64,000 nucleotides of DNA from positions 62,001-126,000 of the forward strand of contig JBAXVX010000001.1 of NCBI GenBank assembly GCA_037128705.1. Reading direction: 5' to 3'. Below the pieces are notes generated by a model, which saw only the letters and a program-made list of their open reading frames with translations, was not told the origin of the DNA and ran no database searches. This DNA comes from CAIVAT01 sp037128705. Lineage in GTDB: Bacteria > Bacteroidota > Bacteroidia > Bacteroidales > FEN-979. A program made the position numbers and the translations under genes. This document shows positions 19,701-26,912 of this stretch, piece by piece. Every line of letters begins with the position of its first letter. The first letter of the stretch is position 1.

Positions 19701-20649
19701 AGGCGGATCCCACATTCCCGCCCAGGGTGGCGATGTTCCTGATCTGGAGGGAACCAAAAACCTTGAGGATGTTATAGAGAGCCGGGAGTCGTTCGAGGGA
19801 ATAGGATTTCAGTTGCTCCAGGGTCACGCCGGCGCCAAGACGGTGATGTTCCTTCTCTTCCAGGCAATAGTTCAACTCTACCACTGCCGAGAGATCAATG
19901 ATCATTGGCAGTTGCTCTTTTTTCTTCGTCTGGCGCAGCGATACATCCGTAGAGCCATTGATCAGAATGGCCGCAGGATTCTCCTTCCTGAGAATGAGGG
20001 CTTCGGCCAGGGTGAAGGGTTTATAATAGCATTGACTCCCGGTTCTTATTTCAATCGTTTCTGTATCTCCGGAGATTTTTTTCAACATTTCGACCATAAC
20101 GGTCTCATTCCGTGCAAAATGATCCTGCAACGTTTTGTCGCCGGTCATCGCAGCCGCTTTAAGTATGGACTGGTAGCCCGTGCAGCGGCAGAGGTTGCCG
20201 GTGAGGGCATTCTCGATGACTTCGCGGGTGGGATCCGGGTGGTTTTTAAACAATCCGAAGAGCGACATTACCACGCCCGGTGTGCAATAGCCACACTGGC
20301 TGCCGTTGGTCTCTGCCAGCATCTGCTGAACTGGATGCAAAGTTTTGACATGGTCTTGTTTTTTCGCCAGGTTCTCCACGGTGATGAGCTGTTTGCCGTG
20401 GATCATCGGCAGAAAAACCAGACAGGAATCGATCGTGCGATAGGTCAGTTTACCCTGCGCATTCACCTCGGCAATGACTATGGTACAGGCACCGCAATCC
20501 CCTTCGGCACATCCCTCCTTCACCCCTTTATGATCGTGGAGCGAACGGAGATAATTCAGCACGGTTGTGGTCGGCTTCAGCCCTTGTGATGCGCTGAAAT
20601 CAATATCAATGATGCGGTCATCAAGGACAAACCGGATGTTGTTTTTCAT
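16744..20649 (-). CDS. xdh: Full-length xanthine dehydrogenase (2Fe-2S, FAD, molybdopterin)
   Basis: 1301 aa in one chain, the eukaryote-like domain order. Residues 1-170: two iron-sulfur clusters (EGCAEGDCGAC, QCGYCTPG, NLCRCTG). Residues about 190-480: FAD domain (ILINGSTDVSL, LGGNVGSASPIGDMLP). Residues about 530-1290: molybdopterin domains with GGGFGGKET, the substrate arginine in TAFRGFGGPQG and the catalytic glutamate in VGEPPFMLG. These residues match bovine XDH positions that bind and oxidise hypoxanthine and xanthine, so purine hydroxylation with NAD+ or another acceptor is well supported. It overlaps xdhC by 4 bp. With the FAD-less enzyme at 2.7 kb it makes a second purine hydroxylase in one locus. 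Confidence 0.93.
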   Translation of the reverse strand: MKNNIRFVLDDRIIDIDFSASQGLKPTTTVLNYLRSLHDHKGVKEGCAEGDCGACTIVIAEVNAQGKLTYRTIDSCLVFLPMIHGKQLITVENLAKKQDHVKTLHPVQQMLAETNGSQCGYCTPGVVMSLFGLFKNHPDPTREVIENALTGNLCRCTGYQSILKAAAMTGDKTLQDHFARNETVMVEMLKKISGDTETIEIRTGSQCYYKPFTLAEALILRKENPAAILINGSTDVSLRQTKKKEQLPMIIDLSAVVELNYCLEEKEHHRLGAGVTLEQLKSYSLERLPALYNILKVFGSLQIRNIATLGGNVGSASPIGDMLPLLIAYGARVKIQSTRSERTMNIEEFITGYRKTALEKDELIKEILLPKQDRDILFFSSKISRRRHMDISTVSAAMRLILKVGQVHEIILAFGGMAATPKRAMLTENFLTGKAWSHAVVSEAMLMLEREFTPISDARADAGYRKIAGRNLLMKFFLESGNQTLTVEKTTDSGQFANAVPVQPASMDSSWFVNSDMKPIPTIEADSAAVVRSIPIESAEKHITGESVFIEDMEVNRKMLHGKVVYSKLAHALIRRIDTADALKVAGVHCILTSGDIPGENQMGPVILDEPCLAANEVTFIGQAIVLIAAESEEAALEAEKLIVVDYEPLPAILDIASAMAANNLIAPARKIERGDPEAALRSAPHVIRGELTTGAQEHWYLETQSALAIPGEGKEVFMHASSQNPAETQAIVAEVLGIPKNEVEVTVKRIGGGFGGKETQGNHVAAWAALLANATRCPVKIHLFRDDDQIMTGKRHRFLSKYEIGFDDQGKILAYKVQLNSDAGSATDLSRAILERAMLHADNAYYLPHVSVTGQAWKTNLPSNTAFRGFGGPQGMAVIEQAIDRIARFLKKDAAEIRFLNFYKPGKHDLTPYGEKVENNHLVRMFDHLVGTSAYAGRRQEIDRFNRENEYYKRGMALTPVKFGISFTTAFMNQAGALVNIYTDGTVLVNHGGTEMGQGLHTKIIRIASAELGISPEFVKVNETNTSKVPNTSPTAASSGSDLNGMAVKNAIGILKERLGSLAVKELSALNPAITFAAESIQFCDNFIFDSVHPSYKIPFQQVCGLARLNQVSLSAAGFYKTPGIYFDRETGQGNPFYYFAYGMAVSEVEIDTLTGAHRLLRTDIIHDVGDSINEGIDKGQVEGGFIQGMGWCTTEEIKWDKEGNLLTHSPDTYKIPTINDIPRDFRVELLQDAPNQGTIRRSKAVGEPPFMLGLSVWLAIKDAVSAVAGHAQEPDFSLPATGEVILKSVDKLRSGNKIH

Positions 20650-21407
20650 CGCGAATTTCTTTCATCAATCAGTTTAGCCAGGATGCTGATGGCGATCTCA
20701 GCAGGCGTATCAGCCTTGAATTTTATCCCGATGGGCATATCAATTTTATCGAGTTCCTCCGCAGTCAGGATCTTCTCCTCCAGGAACCTTTTTTTCACCA
20801 GGTCCACCTTCCGGCTGCTCCCGATCATGCCAAGGTAGGCATGCGGTTTGCGCGCCACAACCGCAAGGATCTCCTCATCTGAAATATGTTTGGGCGTGAC
20901 GATGACGATGAAGGTGTCTGTATCAAACACCGACTCCTCAATCGCCTCGAAATAATCTTTGTTCATCAGGCTGAAACCGGCAAATTCCTTAAACCCGAAT
21001 ATTCCCTCCCTCGGATCGAACAGGGTGACGGCAAACGCCAGGTCACGGGCAAATCCTGCCAGTGATTTTCCGATATGGCCCGCCCCGAAGATGAACAGCT
21101 TTTTCTGCGCGACCAGGGGCTCAATGTAGACCTCCATCTTTCCCCCGCAATGCATGCCAAGGTCCTGTTCGAGGTTGAAGACCGCCCTGGCCGGTTTGCC
21201 CGATGCGATCAGCCTGCAGGCCATCTGGGCCACCTCTTTTTCCACACTTCCGCCGCCGATGCTTCCGTAAATGGACCCGTCGGCATAGACGATCATCTTG
21301 GCGCCTGTTTTCCGCGGGGTCGACCCCTGGGTGTCAGTGACAATGCACAGTGCGGCGGGTTTTTGTCCGTTGGCGATCTCTCCGATTTTTCCGTATATCT
21401 CCTGCAT
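20646..21407 (-). CDS. xdhC: XdhC/CoxI-family molybdenum cofactor accessory protein
   Basis: 253 aa. The N-terminal XdhC_CoxI domain shows IVTDTQGSTPRKTGAKM and GSIGGGSVEKEV; the C-terminal Rossmann part has LFIFGAGHIGKSLAGFA. Family members bind Mo cofactor, support its sulfuration and insert it into xanthine dehydrogenase. The stop overlaps the xdh start by 4 bp, and a MocA-like gene lies 59 bp upstream, so the three leftward genes form a cofactor-plus-enzyme operon. Whether it also serves the FAD-less hydroxylase at 2.7 kb is open. Confidence 0.9.
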   Translation of the reverse strand: MQEIYGKIGEIANGQKPAALCIVTDTQGSTPRKTGAKMIVYADGSIYGSIGGGSVEKEVAQMACRLIASGKPARAVFNLEQDLGMHCGGKMEVYIEPLVAQKKLFIFGAGHIGKSLAGFARDLAFAVTLFDPREGIFGFKEFAGFSLMNKDYFEAIEESVFDTDTFIVIVTPKHISDEEILAVVARKPHAYLGMIGSSRKVDLVKKRFLEEKILTAEELDKIDMPIGIKFKADTPAEIAISILAKLIDERNSR

Positions 21408-21466
21408 AGAATGGTCCGGGTAAATTGATCCGTAGCTTCGATGTGTGTAAAATTACATTTTTTCTT

Positions 21467-22042
21467 TTATTCACCACCCCGCCTGAGAAAAGCGGTATAA
21501 TCATCGGGCGTGTTGATATTCCAGAGGATCCGATCGTCGGAGCAGGGTACGTCAACCCGGGTGAACCCGCTGAGGATTTCGCGGAAATTGCCGGCCGGAT
21601 CTTTCTGTAACATGCCGGCAACCACTTTACTGCCCAGAAGAACCGGGTGACCGGCCTGCCCCTGGTAAACCGGAACAACAAAATGATCCTCCGCGGCAGC
21701 GCTGATCATCCGGTCAAGTAAATCCTTCTCCAGGAACGGGTTGTCGACATTGTGAATAAAGCACGAAGAACCTTTGGGAATCTGTTGAAGTCCAAGCTGT
21801 ATGGAAAAAAACCGGCCCAGGCTGACCATGTTGTTGATCACAGGCGGGTGGCTTATCTTTGGCAGTCTGGCCAGGTCAAATTCATCGTTCACAACCAGAA
21901 CCACCGGGTCACATCCATAGGCTTCAAGAAAACCAACAAGGTAAGCGGCGAAATTCATTCCGTTGCCGAAGGATAACAACGCTTTTTGCCTCCCCATCCG
22001 ACCCGAATTTCCGGCAGCAGGTATGATCGCCGCAATGCTCAT
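21467..22042 (-). CDS. MocA-like molybdenum cofactor nucleotidyltransferase
   Basis: 191 aa, matching MocA/MobA-type NTP transferases. Seen: the nucleotide-binding loop IPAAGNSGRMGRQKALL, a metal-binding aspartate in IHNVDNPFLE, and GQAGHPVLLG near the substrate pocket. Such enzymes add CMP (MocA) or GMP (MobA) to molybdopterin; xanthine dehydrogenase-family enzymes often use the cytosine dinucleotide, and the neighbouring xdhC supports the MocA reading. First gene of the mocA-xdhC-xdh run. The base used, CTP or GTP, cannot be settled by eye. Confidence 0.85.
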   Translation of the reverse strand: MSIAAIIPAAGNSGRMGRQKALLSFGNGMNFAAYLVGFLEAYGCDPVVLVVNDEFDLARLPKISHPPVINNMVSLGRFFSIQLGLQQIPKGSSCFIHNVDNPFLEKDLLDRMISAAAEDHFVVPVYQGQAGHPVLLGSKVVAGMLQKDPAGNFREILSGFTRVDVPCSDDRILWNINTPDDYTAFLRRGGE

Positions 22043-22054
22043 GACCCCCGACTG

Positions 22055-22468
22055 CTAAAGACGGCCATCTCCCATCCGGTTTTGCTGCCCGGGACCCTGG
22101 GGGCTTTCCTCCTGTCCCTGCTGCGGTTCGCGCTGTTTTTTCATATCCTCCAGGAAAAGCAGGTACTGATCGTACTTTTTATCATCGTGAAGTAGGTTCT
22201 TGATCTTATCCTCCCTTGTTTTCATTAAAAAGGTGAGCACCTTCCCATTGTTGTCGGCCCTGTATTTCTGAATATCATCAATATACTGGGTGTAGATCAA
22301 AGCCACAGAATCCTTCTGGGTCTTGGTCAGGACGACCTTCTGGGAGAGACGGTTGACGAACATCTTCATCTGTTCTTCAACCGAAATTTCTCTTGGCTTG
22401 CCCTGTTGGGCGATGGAGCCGAACGAGCACAGCAGGAGCAAGGCGATCAGTGAAACCTGTTTTTTCAT
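22055..22468 (-). CDS. Secreted helical protein, function unknown
   Basis: 137 aa. Residues 1-21 are a signal peptide ending SIAQQG. The rest is mostly charged helix, with VLTKTQKDSVALIYTQYID and LLHDDKKYDQYLLFLEDM, then a Gln/Pro/Gly-rich tail. The spacing of helices and the phrase 'LTKTQKDSV...IY' recall Spy/CpxP-like periplasmic helical proteins of Bacteroidota, but I cannot name a family firmly. It lies 17 bp downstream of a coiled-coil membrane protein on the same strand and 12 bp before mocA, so it may share a transcript with either. Confidence 0.6.
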   Translation of the reverse strand: MKKQVSLIALLLLCSFGSIAQQGKPREISVEEQMKMFVNRLSQKVVLTKTQKDSVALIYTQYIDDIQKYRADNNGKVLTFLMKTREDKIKNLLHDDKKYDQYLLFLEDMKKQREPQQGQEESPQGPGQQNRMGDGRL

Positions 22469-22485
22469 ACCGAACTGCGAAATTA

Positions 22486-23283
22486 TTATTTTCCTTTCAA
22501 TAATTTCAAATCAGTTTCGAGTTTTGTGGCGCGAAGTGAAAAACCCTGGTCGAGGAGTTCGGTTTCGCGCTTCAATGCATGAAATGCCTCCTCCAGGTTT
22601 TTGATTGCAAGCGATTGTTCTTCCTTTTGTTTGGAGATCACAGGCTCAATGGAACCCACCTTTACTTCGATGACTGAAATGTGCTCCTTTATTTTCTGTT
22701 CTGCAAGGAGACTTTTTTCCTCCAGCGAGATGAGGGCCGATGAAATTTTATGATTCAGATCAATGGATGATGCAGCCATGGCGTCCCGGATCGCTTTTAT
22801 CTCCCCTTTCAGCGATGCGATCTCCGCATCGAGCCGGGCGTTGGTCTTCCTGTCGAGATCGGCCATCATAAGTTTGACAGCTTCCGCCTTGCTCTTAAAC
22901 AGGAATAGCATATAAAAGACAATGATGAAAAGGATGAGCGTGATGACAAAGAGTGTGACCAGCATTCCACGGGAGATCATCTTCCGGCTGTCGATCTGCT
23001 CTTTTAGGGCGTTGACCCGGACGTTTGATTTGGTAAGCGAATCGCTGTTCACAGCCATTTGTGCTGCATTCACTGCAATGGTTTGCTTCAGGCTGTCGAT
23101 GGATTGTACAATCCTGGTATCCGCCTTTTTAATTTCGCTGAGCTGTTTCCTGGAGGCATTGATGCCTTCGTAGATCTTTTTCTTTTCTGACTGGAATTCC
23201 TTTTGCTGGAGGTATTCCGTGGCTTGTGCACCTGCCGTTCCAACAAAGAACAGCATGGCTAAAAATGTCGAAAGTTTTTTCAT
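22486..23283 (-). CDS. Membrane-anchored coiled-coil protein, function unknown
   Basis: 265 aa. A signal peptide (residues 1-21, GTAGAQA), a charged helical region (about 25-100), one strong membrane segment (about 105-130, LFVITLILFIIVFYMLFLF), then long heptad-like helices to the C-terminus. Many Leu, Lys, Glu and Ser residues and no enzyme motif. The layout suggests an inner-membrane protein with a periplasmic and a cytoplasmic coiled coil. Co-directional with the small secreted helical gene 17 bp downstream. No family recognised. Confidence 0.6.
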   Translation of the reverse strand: MKKLSTFLAMLFFVGTAGAQATEYLQQKEFQSEKKKIYEGINASRKQLSEIKKADTRIVQSIDSLKQTIAVNAAQMAVNSDSLTKSNVRVNALKEQIDSRKMISRGMLVTLFVITLILFIIVFYMLFLFKSKAEAVKLMMADLDRKTNARLDAEIASLKGEIKAIRDAMAASSIDLNHKISSALISLEEKSLLAEQKIKEHISVIEVKVGSIEPVISKQKEEQSLAIKNLEEAFHALKRETELLDQGFSLRATKLETDLKLLKGK

Positions 23284-23430
23284 GGGCTGGATATATGTTA
23301 GGGTTCTAAATATACGACTATATAGCTGAAAGTCAATAGAAAAATGAATATTTTGACTTTATTTCACAAGGATGAAGTAAATGATCCTGATGGTTTTAAT
23401 TCAAATGGAATACATTTTAAGATTTATTCG

Positions 23431-23438
23431 TATCTTTG
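23431..23438 (+). promoter_or_regulatory. Candidate -7 element for the acyl-CoA synthetase gene
   Basis: TATCTTTG fits the Bacteroidota TAnnTTTG -7 consensus, about 70 bp upstream of the ATG at 23509 and followed by GCAGGCAC, a usual start-site context. No clear -33 TTTG. Confidence 0.5.
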
Positions 23439-23508
23439 CAGGCACAAATTTCCTCTGCATTGCCCCTGCACTCACTTAAAGGGGCCTTTTTCAGGTTAGA
23501 AGCAAAAC

Positions 23509-25152
23509 ATGGAAGATACACCCAGGTTAACATTCCCCGCTTTTTTTTCTGATACATTAAGCCGGTTTGGACAACGAGATGCTCTATCACTGGTAGGGCA
23601 AAAGCCGTTAACATATCAGGAAGTGAATGACCAGATCAGGGCCACCATGGCCTTTCTGGAAAAAATGGGAATTCAGCCTGGAGACAAGGTGGCCATCCTG
23701 AGCACCAATCAGCCGAACTGGGGAATTACCTACTTTGCGGTGACCTTCATGGGTGCCGTGATCGTGCCCCTGTTGCCCGAATTCCTTCCTGTTGAGATCC
23801 TTACGCTGCTCGAACATTCCGAGGCCCGTGTTGTTTTCGCCTCCGAGGGTTTACTCCCGAAACTGGTGGGCCTTACCACCGACTACCTGCAGGATGTGGT
23901 GCGGATTGAAAACATGACGGTCGTCCGGTCCTATGAAAAATGGCCTCTTTTTGATCCCATCGCCCGTCCAGCAGGCAATTACGAGATTGAAGAGGATGCC
24001 GTGGCGGCCATCATTTATACATCAGGAACCACAGGGACTCCCAAAGGTGTGATGCTGACGCACAAAAACATCTGTTTTAACGCCATCAAGGGCCACGAAA
24101 TTCAAACGATCAAGGAGACCGACCGCTTTTTGTCGATCCTCCCGCTGTCGCATACCTATGAAAACACACTGGGACTTATCCTCCCCATGTACCGCGGCGC
24201 CTGCGTATATTACCTTGGAAAACCGCCCACGCCTGCCCTCCTGCTTCCCGCCCTGCTGGTGGTGAAGCCGACCACGATCCTCACGGTACCGATGATCATC
24301 GAAAAAATATTCAGGTCAAAAGTGCTGCCCGTTTTCACGGAAAAGAAAGTTTTGAGGGTGTTATATAAGGTCCCTCCCATCCGGAAGGTGCTGCACCGCA
24401 TTGCCGGCAAAAAGCTTATGCAGACCTTTGGAGGTGAACTTACCTTTTTTGGCGTTGGCGGAGCAAAATTGAACAAGACGGTGGAAAGGTTTCTTATCGA
24501 ATCGCGTTTTCCCTATGCTGTTGGTTATGGTCTTACTGAATGCGCCCCCCTGCTGGCCGGGTTCAACCCCCAGCATCCAAAGCTGCAATCAACAGGCCCG
24601 GCCTGCATCGGTGTTGAACTCAAGATTGTCAAAACCGATAAACGTTCCAGCACGGGCGAGATCTGGGCCAAAGGTCCGAACATCATGAAGGGCTATTACA
24701 AAGAACCCCAGATGACAAGTGATATCATCACCCCCGATGGCTGGCTGAAAACAGGCGATATCGGATCATTTGATTCCGCCAATAACCTTTTCATCAAGGG
24801 AAGGGTAAAGAGCATGATCGTAAGGTCGAACGGTGAAAATGTTTACCCTGAAGATATTGAATCGGTGATCAATAATTTCCGTCATGTAGTTGAATCCCTG
24901 GTGATTGAAAAAAAGGGAAAACTCGTCGCCCTCGTTCATTTCAACCAGGAGGAGATCGAGCTTCGTTACCAGTATCTCAAAAACGAAGTATCAAATTATG
25001 CCGATGAAAAGATCGAAGAACTTCGCCAGGAACTGCAGGATTACGTAAATTCAAGGGTGAATAAATTCTCGCAGGTGCAGCTCATCGTTGCCCAGCCCAA
25101 TCCCTTTCAGAAAACCGCTACCCAGAAGATCAAGCGGTTTATGTATACGTAA
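23509..25152 (+). CDS. Long-chain acyl-CoA synthetase (AMP-binding family)
   Basis: 547 aa. ANL-superfamily adenylating enzyme: P-loop IIYTSGTTGTPKGVMLTHKN, the A5 motif GYGLTECAPLL, the A7 aspartate in LKTGDIGSFD, the A8 hinge FIKGRVKSMIV, and a late catalytic lysine in NPFQKTATQKIKRF. It activates fatty acids with ATP and CoA. The size and the TEC form of the A5 motif resemble FadD-like enzymes rather than acetyl-CoA synthetase. It stands alone on its strand, with a candidate promoter upstream; an ECF sigma gene starts almost at its stop. Confidence 0.88.
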   Translation: MEDTPRLTFPAFFSDTLSRFGQRDALSLVGQKPLTYQEVNDQIRATMAFLEKMGIQPGDKVAILSTNQPNWGITYFAVTFMGAVIVPLLPEFLPVEILTLLEHSEARVVFASEGLLPKLVGLTTDYLQDVVRIENMTVVRSYEKWPLFDPIARPAGNYEIEEDAVAAIIYTSGTTGTPKGVMLTHKNICFNAIKGHEIQTIKETDRFLSILPLSHTYENTLGLILPMYRGACVYYLGKPPTPALLLPALLVVKPTTILTVPMIIEKIFRSKVLPVFTEKKVLRVLYKVPPIRKVLHRIAGKKLMQTFGGELTFFGVGGAKLNKTVERFLIESRFPYAVGYGLTECAPLLAGFNPQHPKLQSTGPACIGVELKIVKTDKRSSTGEIWAKGPNIMKGYYKEPQMTSDIITPDGWLKTGDIGSFDSANNLFIKGRVKSMIVRSNGENVYPEDIESVINNFRHVVESLVIEKKGKLVALVHFNQEEIELRYQYLKNEVSNYADEKIEELRQELQDYVNSRVNKFSQVQLIVAQPNPFQKTATQKIKRFMYT

Positions 25153-25163
25153 ACAAATTACAA

Positions 25164-25802
25164 ATTAAGACTGAAAAATTCAACGAACAGGCACTGGAGG
25201 TGCTTTTCCGAAGCCATTTTAAGGGCCTTTGCGTTTTTGCTGTCGGTTATGTGAAGGATGAGGAGGCTGCCAAGGAGATTGTCCAGGATACGTTTGTCAG
25301 TCTCTGGGAAAAACGGCTGACAATCGACCTTTCCAGGCCGGTAAAAAGCTACCTCTCAACCTCAGTCCGCAACAAGTGCCTCAATTATCTCCGCGATCAT
25401 AAAAAATTCAGCCGCGATCTCCTCGAGAATGAAAATCTTTTGGACGAAATGACCGTTGACCAGCCGGATACAATGGTCGAGTCGGAACTGCGCGACAGGA
25501 TCGCCCGTGCCATGGACGAACTGCCCGAAAAATGCCGGGAAATCTTCCACATGAGCAGGCACCGGAACATGAAGTACCTGGAAATCGCCGACAAACTCCA
25601 GATCTCTGTAAAAACAGTGGAGACCCAGATGTCAAAGGCCCTGCAGCATATGCGCATCCGCCTTTCCGAATACCTCCCCGCGATCATCCTGGCAGTCGCC
25701 CTCCTTCGTTTTCCCGCCAGAATTTTTTTTGTCACCCTGTTACCCTGTTACCTTGTTACCCTGTTACCTTGTTGCCTTTTTATCCCTTACGCATCAGGGT
25801 AG
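25164..25802 (+). CDS. ECF RNA polymerase sigma factor with repeat-derived C-terminal tail
   Basis: Region 2 is ALEVLFRSHFKGLCVFAVGYV and DEEAAKEIVQDTFVSLWEKR; region 4 is MDELPEKCREIFHMSRHRNM and YLEIADKLQISVKTVETQMS, ordinary for FecI-like Bacteroidota sigma factors. The first GTG (25200) would cut into region 2. In-frame codons continue upstream and an ATT at 25164 gives a natural N-terminus (M/I-KTEKFNEQALEV), so a rare ATT start is proposed; no ATG lies in frame before it. The family normally ends near YLPAIILAV (about base 25700). Here about 35 more residues are encoded by an 8-bp tandem repeat. Works with FecR and the TonB receptor downstream. Confidence 0.8.
   Translation: MKTEKFNEQALEVLFRSHFKGLCVFAVGYVKDEEAAKEIVQDTFVSLWEKRLTIDLSRPVKSYLSTSVRNKCLNYLRDHKKFSRDLLENENLLDEMTVDQPDTMVESELRDRIARAMDELPEKCREIFHMSRHRNMKYLEIADKLQISVKTVETQMSKALQHMRIRLSEYLPAIILAVALLRFPARIFFVTLLPCYLVTLLPCCLFIPYASG
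25735..25774 (+). repeat. Five tandem 8-bp units inside the 3' end of the sigma factor gene
   Basis: Units CCCTGTTA, CCCTGTTA, CCTTGTTA, CCCTGTTA, CCTTGTTG in direct array. In the sigma frame they encode an alternating VTLLPCYL pattern. Eight is not a multiple of three, so gain or loss of a unit shifts the frame of the tail and moves the stop codon. Confidence 0.85.
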
Positions 25803-25838
25803 CAGCGCTCAGAAGTGTATTATCTACGCCAACACACC

Positions 25839-26912
25839 ATGGAAATAAAGAATACATATTATAACGATCTGATCACCAGGTATTTTTACGGGGAGGCGAC
25901 CCCTGGCGATATCGTTGAACTGGAGCAGTGGGTCAAGGCCGATCCGGCAAACGCCACCCTGTTCACCGAATTTCAGAAAACCTGGAAAACAGTCGAACAA
26001 ACCAGGATCGGATCCCCGGTTGACATTGACCGGGAGTGGAATCACCTGGCTTCGAAGCTGGGCATCGGGGAATATGAACCGAAGAGATCTCATCCGGGAA
26101 TGACCATCACCCATCCTTCCAAGATGGAGGATCAATCTAAAATCGTACATCGTAAATCTAAAATTCTAAATTACGCGCTTCGCATCGCCGCCATCTTCCT
26201 GCTGTTGCTGATTCCAGCCTTCTTCCTCTATCGAAATTTTAACGGACCATCTGAACAGCAACTGACCTCGGGCAAGGAAATTACCACGCATACCCTTCCC
26301 GATGGGACCAGGGTCACCCTGTATGCCAACGCTACACTGACTTACCCTTCACGTTTTGACGGACCCTTCCGCAAGGTGGCCCTGAAGGGTGAAGGCTGGT
26401 TCGAAGTGGCCCATAATAAAAAGCAACCCTTCATCATCGCGGCCGGCAAAGTGAGGATCCGGGTGGTGGGCACCTCCTTTTCGGTGAATACCCAAACCAT
26501 GCAGGATACCAAAGAAATTATTCTCTCCAGCGGGATGGTCAGGGTCTACTTTGAAAACAATCCTCAGAAGATGGCGCTGCTCCTTCCGGGTGAGAAGGCC
26601 GAACTTTCTGACAATGGGGAAGATATCCTGAAAACCGCCAATGAAGATGTAAACTTCCTTGCATGGAAAACCAGGCACCTGGTTTTCAACAACACGCCCC
26701 TGAGCGAGGTTGCTGACGTGCTTACCAAGGTTTACCTCACCAGGATCCGTGTGTATGATGACCAGATAAAGGATTGCAGAATTACCGCTACCTTTGACAA
26801 ACAATCACTCGAATCGGTATTGAATGTACTCAAAGCCACCCTTGACCTCCGCGTCCATTTTAACGGTGCAGGATTCGATCTTTACGGAAATGGCTGTAGG
26901 CAAAGCCAGTAA
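25839..26912 (+). CDS. FecR-family anti-sigma factor
   Basis: 357 aa from the ATG at 25839; an in-frame GTG at 25815 is less likely because MEIKNTYYNDLITRYFYGEA is a normal FecR start. N-terminal cytoplasmic sigma-binding domain (about 1-95), a membrane segment (about 115-133, IAAIFLLLLIPAFFLYRNF), a FecR periplasmic domain (TLPDGTRVTLYANATLTYP) and a C-terminal DUF4974-like domain (about 275-355). Family members hold the ECF sigma inactive until the TonB receptor senses substrate. The linker before the membrane segment is encoded by a repeat of the dispersed ATCGTAA type. It lies 36 bp after the sigma stop and overlaps or nearly touches the receptor gene. Confidence 0.88.
   Translation: MEIKNTYYNDLITRYFYGEATPGDIVELEQWVKADPANATLFTEFQKTWKTVEQTRIGSPVDIDREWNHLASKLGIGEYEPKRSHPGMTITHPSKMEDQSKIVHRKSKILNYALRIAAIFLLLLIPAFFLYRNFNGPSEQQLTSGKEITTHTLPDGTRVTLYANATLTYPSRFDGPFRKVALKGEGWFEVAHNKKQPFIIAAGKVRIRVVGTSFSVNTQTMQDTKEIILSSGMVRVYFENNPQKMALLLPGEKAELSDNGEDILKTANEDVNFLAWKTRHLVFNNTPLSEVADVLTKVYLTRIRVYDDQIKDCRITATFDKQSLESVLNVLKATLDLRVHFNGAGFDLYGNGCRQSQ
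26137..26174 (+). repeat. ATCGTAA-type degenerate repeat inside fecR
   Basis: CTAAAATCGTACATCGTAAATCTAAAATTCTAAATTA-like sequence, read in frame as a basic linker (SKIVHRKSKILNY) between the cytoplasmic domain and the membrane helix of the anti-sigma factor. It resembles the intergenic repeats near 37.4 and 44.7 kb. Confidence 0.55.
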
